DNA from: an uncultured Oscillospiraceae bacterium
Lineage (GTDB): Bacteria; Bacillota; Clostridia; Oscillospirales; Oscillospiraceae
Reading direction: 5' to 3'
Assembly (NCBI GenBank): GCA_934573735.1
Contig: CAKTMC010000008.1
Span: forward strand, 26,182 to 90,181
DNA length: 64,000 bases
Positions 1 to 9,407 of this stretch are shown one piece after another (the first letter of the stretch is position 1; each line of letters opens with the position of its first letter). The notes under the pieces are model-generated. The model was given only the letters and a program-made list of their open reading frames with translations. It was not told the DNA's origin and searched no databases. The position numbers were made by a program, and so were the translations under genes.

Positions 1-2244
1 TACTACGCGGCAAGTCAGGATGAGTATCACGACGCAAGCGAGGATCTGAGCGGCTACCGTGTTCCGCTTGTGGATATCTTCCTGTTTTTGTACGATATGC
101 GCAACGACAGCCCGATACCGCTCGGCGAGGAGCAGATAGCTCTTATCGAGTCGCTGTACAGTCAGCTTGAGGTGGCGACGGTGCAGCTTCAAAGCGAGGA
201 TTACAGCCGCTTCTTATTATATGTAGACCTTCCGATGCAGGGGGACGACACCTTTGCGTTTTTGCAGCGTGTCCGGCTCATCGCCTCGCAGTATTATGAC
301 CACGGCGTGTATCTCACCGGCAACGCCGTTGCAGCCAGCGACTTTAACGACACCTTTGTAAACGACAATATGACCGTAAGCCTTATGTCGCTCGGTCTTG
401 TCATGCTTATACTTCTCTTTACCTTCCGCTCTCTCGGTATGCCGCTGCTTTTGATACTTGTCATTCAGGGCAGCATATGGATAAACTTCTCCATTCCCGT
501 CCTGCGCGGCAGCTACGTCTTTTTCATGTGCTACCTCATCGTCAGCGCCATACAGATGGGCGCGAACATCGACTACGCCATAGTCATCTCCTCGCGCTAC
601 AACGAGCTGCGCGGGAAGCTGCCGAGGCGCGAGGCGATAATCGAGACGCTGAATTTCTCCTTCCCGACGGTCATCACCTCGGGCACGATGATGGTCATTG
701 CGGGGCTTGTCATTTCGGAGCGGGTGTCGCAGGTCGTCATTGCGGGCATAGGGCAGTATGTCGGCGTGGGCACGATAATCACGATTATACTTGTAAATTT
801 TGTGCTTCCACAGCTTTTGCTCTTGGGGGACGGCTTTGTTCAGGCAACGACGCTGAGGCTTCGCGGTCTGCGCGTCAAAAATCCGCGCCGTGCGGCAAGG
901 CTTGCGTTTAACGCGCTGCTTGCCGGGGCCTGCGTGCTTGCGCTCGTGGCGGCGCCGCTTTGCGGAGCGCGGGTGCGCGAGTGGAGCGACAATACCGTAG
1001 CCGAGAATAAGGAGCTTCTGCGCCGGACAAAGGCGCTGCACCGGCTTGCCGAGGAGCTGAGCATGGAGCAGACGCGCTTTGACGAGCTTCGCTACAGCTT
1101 TGCCGAAAATCTTGTGACCGATACCGTGGGCAGCGATATGCTGGCCGGCGGCGAGGCGCAGTACAATGCGGGCAAGGCTCAGCTTGAGGCGGGACAGGCG
1201 CAGTACGACTCCGCGCTTGCCGAATATGAGGCGGGCAAGCAGCAGCTTGCCGAGGGTCAGGCGCGCTATGACGCAGGACAGCAGCAGCTTGCCGCGGCAA
1301 AGCAGCAGTACGCCGAGGGCGAGGCAAGGCTCAACGCGATAAAGCCGCTGTATGACGCGATACTGCCGCTGTATAACAATTATCAGAGTCTCCAGTCGGA
1401 GTATGACGCCGCAGTCGCAGACGGCGACACGGTCAGGGCGATGCTCATATGGCCGAGACTTGAGGCGGCGCGTGTCGCCTTTGAAACGCAGCTTGCAGGC
1501 TCAGGCTATTCGCTCTCCGGCATAATCGCGGAGTATCAGGCGGGTCAGCAGCAGCTTGCCGAGGGCGCGGCGCAGATAGAGGCGGCGGAGGCGGAGCTTG
1601 CAGCGGGTAAGGCGGAGCTTGACGCCGGCTATGCAAGGCTTGCCGAGGCGGAGCAGCAGCTTGCGGCAGGCAAGGCGGAGCTTGACGCGGGCTACGCGAG
1701 ACTTGATGAAGCGGGTCAGCAGCTACAGGCGGGAAGAAATCAGCTTGCCGCCGCGCGTGAGAGACTTCAGGAGGATCTGGACGCGCTTGATGAATACAGT
1801 GACGGGCAGGAGCGGCTTGAGGCGGGCATGAAGCTCTTGATGGCGGATGAAAACGTCAAGAGACTCTCCGGCAGCACTGCGACATATGCCGAGCTATGCG
1901 ACGCGGCGCAGGAATACTTTACGGCGCAGATAGAGGCGGCTCGCGGCGAGGAGCGCTGGGCGAATATTCTGAGCCTTGCCCTCGCGCTCACTGTCGTGCT
2001 TGCGCTCGTGGCGCTGCTTTTGTGGCAGTGGGCGAAAAGCAGCGGAGCGGCGGCGATGCTTGCCGGTATCGCGGCTGTCGCGGCGCTTGTCTGCGGAGTG
2101 CTCTGGCATACGCGCTGCCCCGCGGACGGGAGTCTTGCCTTCGCGGCGGGGCTTGTGCTCTGCGCCGTCGCCGCCATATGCACCGACCTCATGGTAAAGA
2201 CCAGGCGGGACGCCGCAGCCGAAGACGCGGCGGACGAGGTCTGA
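1..2244 (+). CDS. MMPL/RND-family membrane protein with coiled-coil insert (5' partial)
   Basis: The frame is open from base 1, so the start and N-terminal half lie outside the window; 747 residues are visible. Residues about 115-270 hold a block of membrane helices with the motif GANIDYAIVISSRYNE, the usual MMPL/RND signature carrying the acidic residue inside the membrane. Two more helices follow, and a 250-residue extracytoplasmic coiled coil (about 1090-1890) built from repeats of the type A-G-K-A-x-L-x-A-G; one 21-residue unit is tandemly duplicated near 1594-1720. Three C-terminal membrane helices end the protein. MMPL proteins export lipids or peptides using the proton gradient; the substrate here is unknown. 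The insert resembles the protein at 36843-38663. The family assignment is firm and the function is not. Confidence 0.85.
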   Translation, partial: YYAASQDEYHDASEDLSGYRVPLVDIFLFLYDMRNDSPIPLGEEQIALIESLYSQLEVATVQLQSEDYSRFLLYVDLPMQGDDTFAFLQRVRLIASQYYDHGVYLTGNAVAASDFNDTFVNDNMTVSLMSLGLVMLILLFTFRSLGMPLLLILVIQGSIWINFSIPVLRGSYVFFMCYLIVSAIQMGANIDYAIVISSRYNELRGKLPRREAIIETLNFSFPTVITSGTMMVIAGLVISERVSQVVIAGIGQYVGVGTIITIILVNFVLPQLLLLGDGFVQATTLRLRGLRVKNPRRAARLAFNALLAGACVLALVAAPLCGARVREWSDNTVAENKELLRRTKALHRLAEELSMEQTRFDELRYSFAENLVTDTVGSDMLAGGEAQYNAGKAQLEAGQAQYDSALAEYEAGKQQLAEGQARYDAGQQQLAAAKQQYAEGEARLNAIKPLYDAILPLYNNYQSLQSEYDAAVADGDTVRAMLIWPRLEAARVAFETQLAGSGYSLSGIIAEYQAGQQQLAEGAAQIEAAEAELAAGKAELDAGYARLAEAEQQLAAGKAELDAGYARLDEAGQQLQAGRNQLAAARERLQEDLDALDEYSDGQERLEAGMKLLMADENVKRLSGSTATYAELCDAAQEYFTAQIEAARGEERWANILSLALALTVVLALVALLLWQWAKSSGAAAMLAGIAAVAALVCGVLWHTRCPADGSLAFAAGLVLCAVAAICTDLMVKTRRDAAAEDAADEV

Positions 2245-2260
2245 ATAGAATAATAATAAT

Positions 2261-2305
2261 ATCCCCGACGCTTTGAGACGGCTCCGAGCGCCGGGGATGC
2301 TTTTT
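2261..2305 (+). terminator. Rho-independent terminator after the MMPL gene
   Basis: A 12-base stem with one mismatch (2261-2272 with 2287-2298) is followed by a T-rich run. It lies 17 bases after the stop codon. Confidence 0.75.
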
Positions 2306-2382
2306 CCCTTGTGATTTTGTTCAAAAAGCCCCGGCACAATTTGGCTAATGCTCCAAAGTTTATATTCGCGCAAGCAAGTATA

Positions 2383-2441
2383 TTGACTTTCGTTTGTCTA
2401 ATTGTTATAGTTATGTCACAAGCTTCCGGGAACGTTACCGG
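2383..2441 (+). promoter_or_regulatory. Promoter and LacI-type operator of the alpha-glucan locus
   Basis: A -35 box TTGACT (2383-2388), a 17-base spacer and a -10 box TATAGT (2406-2411) give a near-consensus sigma-A promoter. Just downstream of the expected start point lies an imperfect palindrome, CCGGGAACGTTACCGG (2426-2441), with the central CG typical of LacI-family operators. A repressor bound there would block initiation. It is inferred to be autoregulated by the LacI protein encoded at 2500. Confidence 0.65.
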
Positions 2442-2499
2442 CATCGTTGCCGGGGCGGTTTTCGTGAAAATTCGGTATATTTGGGAGAACTATGGCAAA

Positions 2500-3513
2500 G
2501 TGACGATCAAGGATATCGCAAAGGTATGCGGCGTAAGCGTCAGTACGGTTTCCCGCGTCCTGAACAGCCGTCCGGACGTCAGCGAGGAGGTTCGCAGCCG
2601 GGTGCTCGAGGCCGTGGAGCAGTACGGATACATACCGAATAACAGCGCGCGCGATCTGGTGCGCAGCCAGTCGGATAATATAGGCGTTGTCGTGCGCGGC
2701 ACGGGCAACCTCTTTTTTGCCGACATGATAAAGACCGTTTCCGCGGAAATAGAGCGCAGCGGCTATACGATGGTTCTGCATCAGATAGACTCCGATGCGG
2801 ACGAGGTCAAGGCGGGCGCCATTTTGGAGCGCGAGAAAAAGCTCAAGGGGCTCATCTTCCTCGGCGGGCGCTTTGATTATACCCCGGCGGAGCTTTCGCC
2901 GGTGGGCGTGCCCTATGTCTGCTGCTCATATACAAACTGCTTCGGCACCCTCGGCGACGGGGACTATTCCTCCGTCTCGATAGACGACCATCAGACGGCG
3001 TACCGCGCGGTGGAGCGGCTTATAAGTCTCGGGCACCGGCGCATTGCGGCGCTTGTGCCGAGCTGCTGTGACCGCTCGATAAGCGAGCTTCGCTACAGGG
3101 GCTATCTTGCGGCCTTGCGCGACCACGGTATAGAGCCTGACCCCGAGCTTGTGATGGAGACGGGCGGCTGCTTTGAGATGGCGGCGACCTATGAGGGAAT
3201 GTGCAGGCTTATCGAAAGAGGCGTCGGCTTTGACGCGGTGTTTACGCTCTCGGATACGACGGGCATTGCCGCAATGAAGGCGCTTCAGGACAGGGGACTG
3301 CGCGTTCCGGAGGACGTGTCCGTCATAGCGATAGACGGGCTCAGCGTGTCCGAGTACATTACGCCGACGCTGACCACCATGGTTCAGCCCTCGGAGGAGA
3401 TGGGGCGCGAGAGCGTTCGCATCCTGCTCGACATTCTGGAAAACGGCGCGCAGACGCGCCACATTCGGCTTGATGCTCCGCTTCGTGAGGGCGCTTCGGT
3501 CAAAAGACTTTGA
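2500..3513 (+). CDS. LacI/GalR-family transcriptional regulator
   Basis: A 337-residue repressor of normal family length. Residues 2-22 are a classic LacI helix-turn-helix (TIKDIAKVCGVSVSTVSRVL) with the hinge helix behind it, followed by a periplasmic-binding-protein-like sensor domain. The GTG at 2500 is chosen because it places the helix-turn-helix at the very N-terminus and has GGGAGAA upstream; the longer open frame from 2311 would translate the promoter and operator. It is the first gene of the locus, 72 bases before the sugar-binding protein with no terminator between. Context (ABC sugar importer, amylomaltase) suggests a MalR-like regulator of alpha-glucan use; the effector is not known. 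Confidence 0.9.
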   Translation: MTIKDIAKVCGVSVSTVSRVLNSRPDVSEEVRSRVLEAVEQYGYIPNNSARDLVRSQSDNIGVVVRGTGNLFFADMIKTVSAEIERSGYTMVLHQIDSDADEVKAGAILEREKKLKGLIFLGGRFDYTPAELSPVGVPYVCCSYTNCFGTLGDGDYSSVSIDDHQTAYRAVERLISLGHRRIAALVPSCCDRSISELRYRGYLAALRDHGIEPDPELVMETGGCFEMAATYEGMCRLIERGVGFDAVFTLSDTTGIAAMKALQDRGLRVPEDVSVIAIDGLSVSEYITPTLTTMVQPSEEMGRESVRILLDILENGAQTRHIRLDAPLREGASVKRL

Positions 3514-3585
3514 TTTTCCTGCCGAAAGGCATGAAGATACCACCCCCGATATGAGGGAAATTTTTAATAAGGAGATCGCAAACAA

Positions 3586-4929
3586 ATGAAAAAGATCATT
3601 GCAATGCTTTTGGCAGTCGTGATGGTATTTGCTCTGTGCGCTTGCGGCGACCAGCCCGCAGCAGACAATACTCCTGCCGAAGAATCCAAGGCTCCCGCAG
3701 AAGAGACCCCCGCTGCAAGCAGCGCGGAGGGCTCCGTTTACTACCTCAACTTCAAGCCCGAGGCAGATGAGGCATGGCAGAAGGTTGCCGCCGCCTACAC
3801 CGAGCAGACCGGCGTTCCCGTGAAGGTAGTCACCGCCGCCTCCGGCACCTATCAGGAGACCCTCACCGCCGAGATGGACAAGAGCGAGGCTCCCACCATG
3901 TTCCAGGTTGGCAACCAGGGCGCCGTTAATACCTGGGGCGAGTACTGCTACGACCTCACCAACACCGACGTCTGGAATGAGATGACCACTCACGCCTTCG
4001 ACCTCACCAATGAGGACGGCTTCACCTACTCCATCGGCTACTGCTACGAGTGCTTCGGCATCATCGTCAACAAGGCTCTTCTGGAGAAGGCCGGTCACAG
4101 CATCGACGAGATAAGCAATTTTGACTCTCTCAAGGCAGTTGCAGACGATATCCACGCCCGCGCAGCAGAGCTCGGCTTTGACGCATTCTCCTCCGCAGGT
4201 CTGGACGGCTCCTCCAGCTGGCGTTTCTCCGGCCACCTTGCCAATATGCCTCTCTTCTATGAGTTCCGCGATGACGACGTGCATTCTCAGCCCGCCACCA
4301 TCACCGGCGCTTACCTTGACAACTTCAAGGCTATCTGGGATCTCTACATCACCGATTCCGCTACCACCGGCGCTGACCTCCTCGCCGCCACCGGCGACGC
4401 TTCCGAGGCAGAGTTCGGCAACGGCGAGGCCGTCTTCTATCAGAACGGCTCCTGGGAGTACTCCGCACTCACCGAGAAGTACGGCATGAAGGCCGAGGAC
4501 CTGCAGATGATACCCATCTACTGCGGCGTTGAGGGCGAGGAAGAGGCAGGTCTCTGCTCCGGCACCGAGAACTGCTGGGCAGTCAACGCCGAGGCCTCCG
4601 AGGCTGACATTCAGGCCACACTCGACTTCATGAAGTGGGTCGTCACCTCCGAGGAAGGCACCACCATGCTCGCAGAGCAGTTCGGTCCCTGCCCCTTCAA
4701 TGCAGCCAAGACTCCTGCAAACGTGTTCTTTGCCGATGCTAACGCACTCACCGCAGAGGGCAAGTACGTTGTCACCTGGGTATTCAACTACACTCCCGCA
4801 GTCGATGACTGGCGCGCAGCCGTTGTTGACGCTCTCGGTCAGTACACCGCCGGCACCGGCGATTGGGACGCTGTCGTCGCATCCTTCGTTGACGGCTGGG
4901 CAGCTCAGTACGCAGCAGAGCACACCTGA
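3586..4929 (+). CDS. ABC transporter sugar-binding lipoprotein (family 1)
   Basis: A 447-residue extracellular solute-binding protein. Residues 1-20 are a lipoprotein signal peptide (K-K, hydrophobic core, L-C-A-C) with the lipidated cysteine at position 20. A Ser/Ala/Glu/Pro-rich linker follows, as usual for tethered binding proteins. The mature part fits the carbohydrate family-1 fold of the MsmE/RafE type. AAGGAGA precedes the ATG. Third-position C/G bias is very strong, suggesting high expression. It delivers an oligosaccharide, probably an alpha-glucan given the amylomaltase downstream, to the permeases at 5343 and 6497. No ATPase gene is present; a shared MsmK-type ATPase elsewhere is inferred. 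Confidence 0.9.
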   Translation: MKKIIAMLLAVVMVFALCACGDQPAADNTPAEESKAPAEETPAASSAEGSVYYLNFKPEADEAWQKVAAAYTEQTGVPVKVVTAASGTYQETLTAEMDKSEAPTMFQVGNQGAVNTWGEYCYDLTNTDVWNEMTTHAFDLTNEDGFTYSIGYCYECFGIIVNKALLEKAGHSIDEISNFDSLKAVADDIHARAAELGFDAFSSAGLDGSSSWRFSGHLANMPLFYEFRDDDVHSQPATITGAYLDNFKAIWDLYITDSATTGADLLAATGDASEAEFGNGEAVFYQNGSWEYSALTEKYGMKAEDLQMIPIYCGVEGEEEAGLCSGTENCWAVNAEASEADIQATLDFMKWVVTSEEGTTMLAEQFGPCPFNAAKTPANVFFADANALTAEGKYVVTWVFNYTPAVDDWRAAVVDALGQYTAGTGDWDAVVASFVDGWAAQYAAEHT

Positions 4930-4974
4930 TTATTTCGGGAAGCTCTTAGCATAATTAGACACAATTAAGCACAA

Positions 4975-5003
4975 GGGCGAGCTTTACCGCTCGCCCGGTT
5001 TTT
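4975..5003 (+). terminator. Terminator or attenuator behind the sugar-binding protein gene
   Basis: An 8-base perfect GC-rich stem (GGGCGAGC / GCTCGCCC, 4975-4982 and 4989-4996) with a 6-base loop is followed by GGTTTTTC. It sits 45 bases after the stop codon. Confidence 0.75.
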
Positions 5004-5228
5004 CAAAAAAGTCCAATAGCGGACTTTTTTGAAAAACCTTTCCGCCGAGTATTTTGATATATCAAAATACTGCTTCGCCCCGAAAATCTTGAAGCATCAA
5101 AATTTTCGGACGGCGGTTTATTGTATTTGAGGCGGGTCTTGACCCCCTCAAGCTCCCCCGCTGCTCTATAAAATCGGCGTTGGAGTATAATCCTTCGACA
5201 GTTAGGGGCGAGCGGTATCGCTCGCCCC
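4997..5228 (+). other. Multi-hairpin spacer between binding-protein and permease genes
   Basis: This gene-free stretch holds successive inverted repeats. An 18-base perfect stem lies at 4997-5014/5021-5038. A 24-base perfect palindrome lies at 5048-5071. A CCGAAAAT/ATTTTCGG stem lies at about 5079-5109, and the last two are enclosed by CCGCCG (5042) and CGGCGG (5113). A 9-base stem at 5205-5213/5220-5228 nearly repeats the terminator stem at 4975. No open frame here resembles a protein. It probably limits read-through into the permeases and protects the upstream mRNA end. Confidence 0.55.
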
Positions 5229-5342
5229 CATGTGATAAAGCGTGATAAGAGCCGGTGTAAAAGAAGGCTCTGCGGGTGCTTCCGACGGCACGGGAGCAGC
5301 CGCAGGTCCCTCTTGCACAATAAAACTGGGAGGAGATGGCTT

Positions 5343-6497
5343 ATGCAAAACAAAAGAAAAACAGGCGGCAGCAAGGCACTTCGGGTCTTGGCTGCCATAA
5401 TCGGCGCGCTGATGACACTTGTCGGTATGCTCAGCGCCTCCGGCGACATGGATAAGATACTTGAGGGTATCGGCGTCGGCGGGGGACTGCTCAGCTTTGC
5501 CAAAACGATGGAGAAGCTGCCGGTGTGGAATAATACCACGCTTGCGCTCGTGGGTCTGCTGCTCATCGGCGGCGTGCTCAACGGCATCGACGTGAAAAAG
5601 CGCGACAACGCGGCGCTGAACTCAAAGCTTATCCGCCGCCCCGTGCAGCGGCTCTACCTTGTGTTCCTGGCTCCGACCTTTGCCGCCTTCTGCCTCGGCT
5701 TTCTCTACCCCTTCGTCAAGGGCATATTCCTGTCCTTCTGCCGCTTCAAGACGACGAGCAAGTGGACATGGGTGGGCTTTGATAACTATGTCAGCGCCTT
5801 CAATGACCCGAGCTTCATGCAAGCCTTCTGGTACACGGCGATTTTTGCCGTCACCTCGCTCATTTTGATTAACGTCCTGTCCTTCGCCGTGGCATACGCT
5901 CTGACGCGCGGCATACGCGGAACAAATATATTCCGCACCGTGTTCTTTATGCCGAACCTCATCGGCGGCATCGTGCTGGGCTATATCTGGGCAATGATAT
6001 TCGACGGCGTGCTCTCGCGCTACGGTACGTCCATACTGCTCAAGAGTCAGTACGGCTACTGGGGCTTGCAGATACTCATGGCGTGGCAGCAGATAGGCTA
6101 CATGATGATAATTTACATCGCGGGTCTACAGGCCGTGCCGGAGGATATACTTGAGGCTGCGAGGATAGACGGCGCAAACGCATGGCAGACGCTCTGGAAG
6201 GTCACGATACCGAACGTCATGCCTTCGATAACCATTTGCACCTTCCTCACGCTCACAAACTCCTTTAAGCTCTTTGACCAGAACCTTGCGCTGACGGCTG
6301 GGCGTCCCTTCATACAGAATGCGGGTGAAACCGTAAAGACCACGGAAATGCTTGCGCTCAATATCTATAGCTCCTTCTACGCAAGCACAACTAACCGCGG
6401 CGTCGGTCAGGCAAAGGCCGTTATATTCTTTGTGCTGGTCGCGGCGATAAGTATTCTTCAGCTCTCCTCGAGCAGAAAAAAGGAGGTTCAGCAGTAA
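5343..6497 (+). CDS. ABC sugar transporter permease (MalF/UgpA type)
   Basis: A 384-residue inner-membrane permease. The ATG at 5343 is chosen because GGGAGGAGATGG lies just upstream; the frame extends to 5232 but without a ribosome site. About 110 N-terminal residues with two or three extra membrane segments precede the permease core, an extension also known in MalF-type subunits. The core carries the EAA loop that docks on the ATPase (E-A-A-R-I-D-G-A-N). Its stop overlaps the start of the next permease by one base (TAATG), so the two are translationally coupled. Confidence 0.9.
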   Translation: MQNKRKTGGSKALRVLAAIIGALMTLVGMLSASGDMDKILEGIGVGGGLLSFAKTMEKLPVWNNTTLALVGLLLIGGVLNGIDVKKRDNAALNSKLIRRPVQRLYLVFLAPTFAAFCLGFLYPFVKGIFLSFCRFKTTSKWTWVGFDNYVSAFNDPSFMQAFWYTAIFAVTSLILINVLSFAVAYALTRGIRGTNIFRTVFFMPNLIGGIVLGYIWAMIFDGVLSRYGTSILLKSQYGYWGLQILMAWQQIGYMMIIYIAGLQAVPEDILEAARIDGANAWQTLWKVTIPNVMPSITICTFLTLTNSFKLFDQNLALTAGRPFIQNAGETVKTTEMLALNIYSSFYASTTNRGVGQAKAVIFFVLVAAISILQLSSSRKKEVQQ

Positions 6498-7372
6498 TGG
6501 CGAACATGGTAAAAAAGCAGCCCAAGCGGCTCAACAAGGGCGATAAGAAAAAGCTCGTGCTGACGGTAGTGTTCGCGTTTATTGCGCTGTTCTACCTCAT
6601 GCCGATATTCCTCGTTCTGATAAACTCCTTCAAGGCAAATGCCTATGTCAACACAGATACCTTTGCCATGCCGAACGAAAAGAGCTTTGTCGGCTTTGCA
6701 AACTATACCAAGGGCATGACCTTCGGCAGCTATCCCTTTATCAAATCCGTGTGCTTCAGCTTGCTCATAACCATCGTTTCGACGGGGATTATCCTGCTGT
6801 GCACCTCTATGGCGGCGTGGTACATCTCCCGCGTGGGGACGCTTTTCAGCAAGATAGTGTTCTACCTCTGCGTGTTCTCCATGGTCGTACCCTTCCAGAT
6901 GGTCATGTTCAACCTCGCAAAGACCGCCGATACGCTAAAGCTAAACGCGCCGTGGACGATACCCGTTATATATCTCGGCTTCGGAGCGGGGCTTGCGGTG
7001 TTCATGTTCTCGGGCTTTGTCAAGAGCATACCGCTCGAGATAGAGGAGGCTGCCGCGATAGACGGCTGCGGACCGCTGCGCACCTTCTTCTCCGTAGTGC
7101 TGCCCATGCTCAAGCCGACGCTCATCTCCGTGGGCGTGCTTGAGATAATGTGGGTATGGAACGACTACCTTCTGCCCTACCTCGTGCTCGACAGAAAGCA
7201 CTACATGACGATACCCATCCACATCCAGTACCTCAAGGGAAGCTACGGCTCGGTCGATATGGGCGCGACTATGGCGCTTATCATGCTGAGCATCGTCCCG
7301 GTCATCGTATTCTACCTGACCTGCCAGAAGCACATCATAAAGGGCGTTGCCGCAGGCGCGGTCAAGGGCTGA
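6497..7372 (+). CDS. ABC sugar transporter permease (MalG/UgpE type)
   Basis: A 291-residue second permease with six predicted membrane segments and the EAA loop E-E-A-A-A-I-D-G-C-G-P near residue 183. It starts on the last base of the preceding stop codon. Length and motif order are those of MalG-like subunits. With the neighbouring permease it forms the membrane pore for the sugar delivered by the lipoprotein at 3586. As in many Firmicutes sugar loci there is no dedicated ATPase gene. Confidence 0.92.
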   Translation: MANMVKKQPKRLNKGDKKKLVLTVVFAFIALFYLMPIFLVLINSFKANAYVNTDTFAMPNEKSFVGFANYTKGMTFGSYPFIKSVCFSLLITIVSTGIILLCTSMAAWYISRVGTLFSKIVFYLCVFSMVVPFQMVMFNLAKTADTLKLNAPWTIPVIYLGFGAGLAVFMFSGFVKSIPLEIEEAAAIDGCGPLRTFFSVVLPMLKPTLISVGVLEIMWVWNDYLLPYLVLDRKHYMTIPIHIQYLKGSYGSVDMGATMALIMLSIVPVIVFYLTCQKHIIKGVAAGAVKG

Positions 7373-7431
7373 TACGAGCGATATAATTAAATCTAATTAT
7401 CTAATCTATTTACAAAAAGCGAGTGATTCTT

Positions 7432-8940
7432 ATGGACCGCAGCAGCGGCGTCCTCATGGCCATGAGCAGCCTGCCCGGCAATTACGGCATAGGCAGCATG
7501 GGCAAAAATGCGTATAAATTTGTTGATTTTCTCCGCGACTCCGGGCAAAAATACTGGCAGCTCCTGCCTCTCTGCCCGACGAGCTACGGCGACAGCCCCT
7601 ATTTCTCCTTCTCGACCTTTGCCGGGAACCCCTATCTTATAGACCTTGACCTGCTTGTCAAGGATAAGCTCCTGAAAACGGCAGAGTTTGCGGATATAGA
7701 CTGGGGCAGCGACCCGGCGCGGGTGGACTACGGCAAGATATACGAGCACCGCTTCGAGGTGCTGCGCATCGCCTATGGGCGCGGCAAAAAGAAATACGCC
7801 GCCGAGCTTGAAGCTTTCCGCCGCGAGAACGCATGGCTTGAAAACTATGCGCTGTTCATGGCGCTCAAGGCGCATTTCGGTATGCTGAGCTGGACGGAGT
7901 GGCCGGAGGCGGATATAAGAAAGCATGAGCCGGAGGCCGTCGAGAAATACAGCGAGGCTCTTGCAGACGAGATAGATTTTCAGGTTTTCATGCAGTTTAC
8001 CTTCTTCCGTCAGTGGAACGCACTGCGCGACTATGCGCATGAGCAGGGCGTGGAGTTTATCGGCGATGTGCCGATTTATGTCGCGCTCGACTCCGCCGAC
8101 GTCTGGAGCGAGTCAGGCTTTTTCCAGCTTGACGAGGATAACGTCCCCGTCGAGGTCGCCGGCGTCCCGCCCGATGACTTCACCGCGGAGGGTCAGCTCT
8201 GGGGCAATCCCCTCTATGACTGGGACGCGATGAAGGCGGACGGCTACGGCTGGTGGATACGCCGCATTGACGGGGCAAAAAAGCTTTATGATATTATCAG
8301 AATAGACCATTTCCGCGGCTTTGAGAGCTATTGGGCAGTGCCCTACGGCGATACGACCGCGAAGAACGGCCGCTGGCGTCCCGGCCCCGGCATGGATCTT
8401 GTCGGCGTGCTGCTCGGCTGGTTCCGTGACCTGCGCCTTATCGCGGAGGATCTGGGCTATACCACCCCCGAGGTCAGAAAGCTGCTGTCGGACTCCGGGC
8501 TTCCCGGCATGAAAATACTCATGTTCGCCTTTGACCCGCACGGCGAGTCGGACTATCTTCCGTACCGCTGTGAGCGCAACAGCGTCTGTTATGTCGGTAC
8601 GCACGATAACGAGACGGTCAACGGCTGGCTCAAGGGTATCGGCAAGGCGGATAAGGAGTTTGCGAAGCGGTATATGCATATCACGGACGACGAGGGCTGG
8701 TGCTGGGGACTTATCCGCACCGGCATGGGCACCGCGTCCGACCTGTTCGTGATGCAGATGCAGGATGTGCTGGAGCTTGGCGGCGAGTGCCGCATGAATA
8801 CACCCGGCACGCAGTGCGGCAACTGGGTCTGGCGTATGCTGCCCGATGCGATCAACTCAAGGCTCACGAAAAAGCTTAGAAAATACACGGAGATTTTCCG
8901 CCGAACACAAACCTCACCCTCGGCAAAAAAATCTCTTTGA
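7432..8940 (+). CDS. malQ: 4-alpha-glucanotransferase (amylomaltase)
   Basis: A 502-residue GH77 enzyme that disproportionates maltodextrins in the cytoplasm, moving glucan segments between chains and freeing glucose. It begins with the family's N-terminal pattern (DRSSGVLMAMSSLP). Catalytic landmarks are IRIDHFRG with the nucleophile Asp292, LIAEDLG with the acid/base Glu339, and THDNE with His391-Asp392. The ATG at 7432 is preferred over the GTG at 7423 because it fits the family start; the ribosome site is weak. It lies 59 bases behind the ABC permeases, so imported alpha-glucan is its likely substrate. Confidence 0.95.
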   Translation: MDRSSGVLMAMSSLPGNYGIGSMGKNAYKFVDFLRDSGQKYWQLLPLCPTSYGDSPYFSFSTFAGNPYLIDLDLLVKDKLLKTAEFADIDWGSDPARVDYGKIYEHRFEVLRIAYGRGKKKYAAELEAFRRENAWLENYALFMALKAHFGMLSWTEWPEADIRKHEPEAVEKYSEALADEIDFQVFMQFTFFRQWNALRDYAHEQGVEFIGDVPIYVALDSADVWSESGFFQLDEDNVPVEVAGVPPDDFTAEGQLWGNPLYDWDAMKADGYGWWIRRIDGAKKLYDIIRIDHFRGFESYWAVPYGDTTAKNGRWRPGPGMDLVGVLLGWFRDLRLIAEDLGYTTPEVRKLLSDSGLPGMKILMFAFDPHGESDYLPYRCERNSVCYVGTHDNETVNGWLKGIGKADKEFAKRYMHITDDEGWCWGLIRTGMGTASDLFVMQMQDVLELGGECRMNTPGTQCGNWVWRMLPDAINSRLTKKLRKYTEIFRRTQTSPSAKKSL

Positions 8941-8950
8941 CCCGGCAAGC

Positions 8951-9007
8951 TCCCCTGCGAAAGCAGGGGAGTTAAGCGCTCCGTATGCTTGCATACGGAG
9001 CGCTTAA
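8951..9007 (+). terminator. Tandem hairpins ending the alpha-glucan locus
   Basis: The first hairpin (8951-8970) is an 8-base stem closed by a GAAA tetraloop. The second (8972-9007) is a perfect 17-base inverted repeat, TTAAGCGCTCCGTATGC and its complement around TT. No strong T-run follows, so processing or transcript protection is as likely as termination. Confidence 0.6.
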
Positions 9008-9407
9008 AGCTTTATACGGTGTTATAATATTCTTCGCTGAACTGCAACAGCGCCTTTCACAGTATTTTTGCTCGATTTTTACCATCGCTTGATAAGGGCA
9101 GACACGCCTGACAGTGCGCCTTTTCGGCGCTTTTTACCCTTTTCGCCTTGGCGGTCGCCAGCCCGCCTGCATCTCAAAAAACAAAAATCACTCGAAAATC
9201 CATCGCCGTCAGGTGCGAAGCAGTTTTGCCGGAGCGGAAATGTGTTCAGACGAGAAAAGACCCGCAGGGAATACTGCCGTATTGTCAAGGGGCTTGACGA
9301 AGTATGAGCGCATTTCCTCCCGTCAAAACCGTGTTTGCCCTTGTCAAGCGATGGTATATATTTTTCATCAAAATTATTGATAAAATAACTACTATAGCAT
9401 CAAAAGC
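9008..9407. other. Gene-free interval before the GntR gene
   Basis: About 400 bases without a convincing gene. Short open frames exist on both strands, but they have no ribosome site and look like nothing I recognise. The last 100 bases become AT-rich towards the promoter at 9408. Confidence 0.4.

Noticed and set aside
2926..4923. 665-residue minus-strand frame covering the sugar-binding protein gene
   Set aside because: It is antisense to a lipoprotein gene with an intact signal peptide and family fold; its Cys/Val/Gly-rich content is a codon-bias shadow.
9068..9307. 79-residue plus-strand frame between malQ and the GntR gene
   Set aside because: No ribosome site, an Arg/Pro/Ser-rich composition typical of random reading, and an equally long antisense frame.
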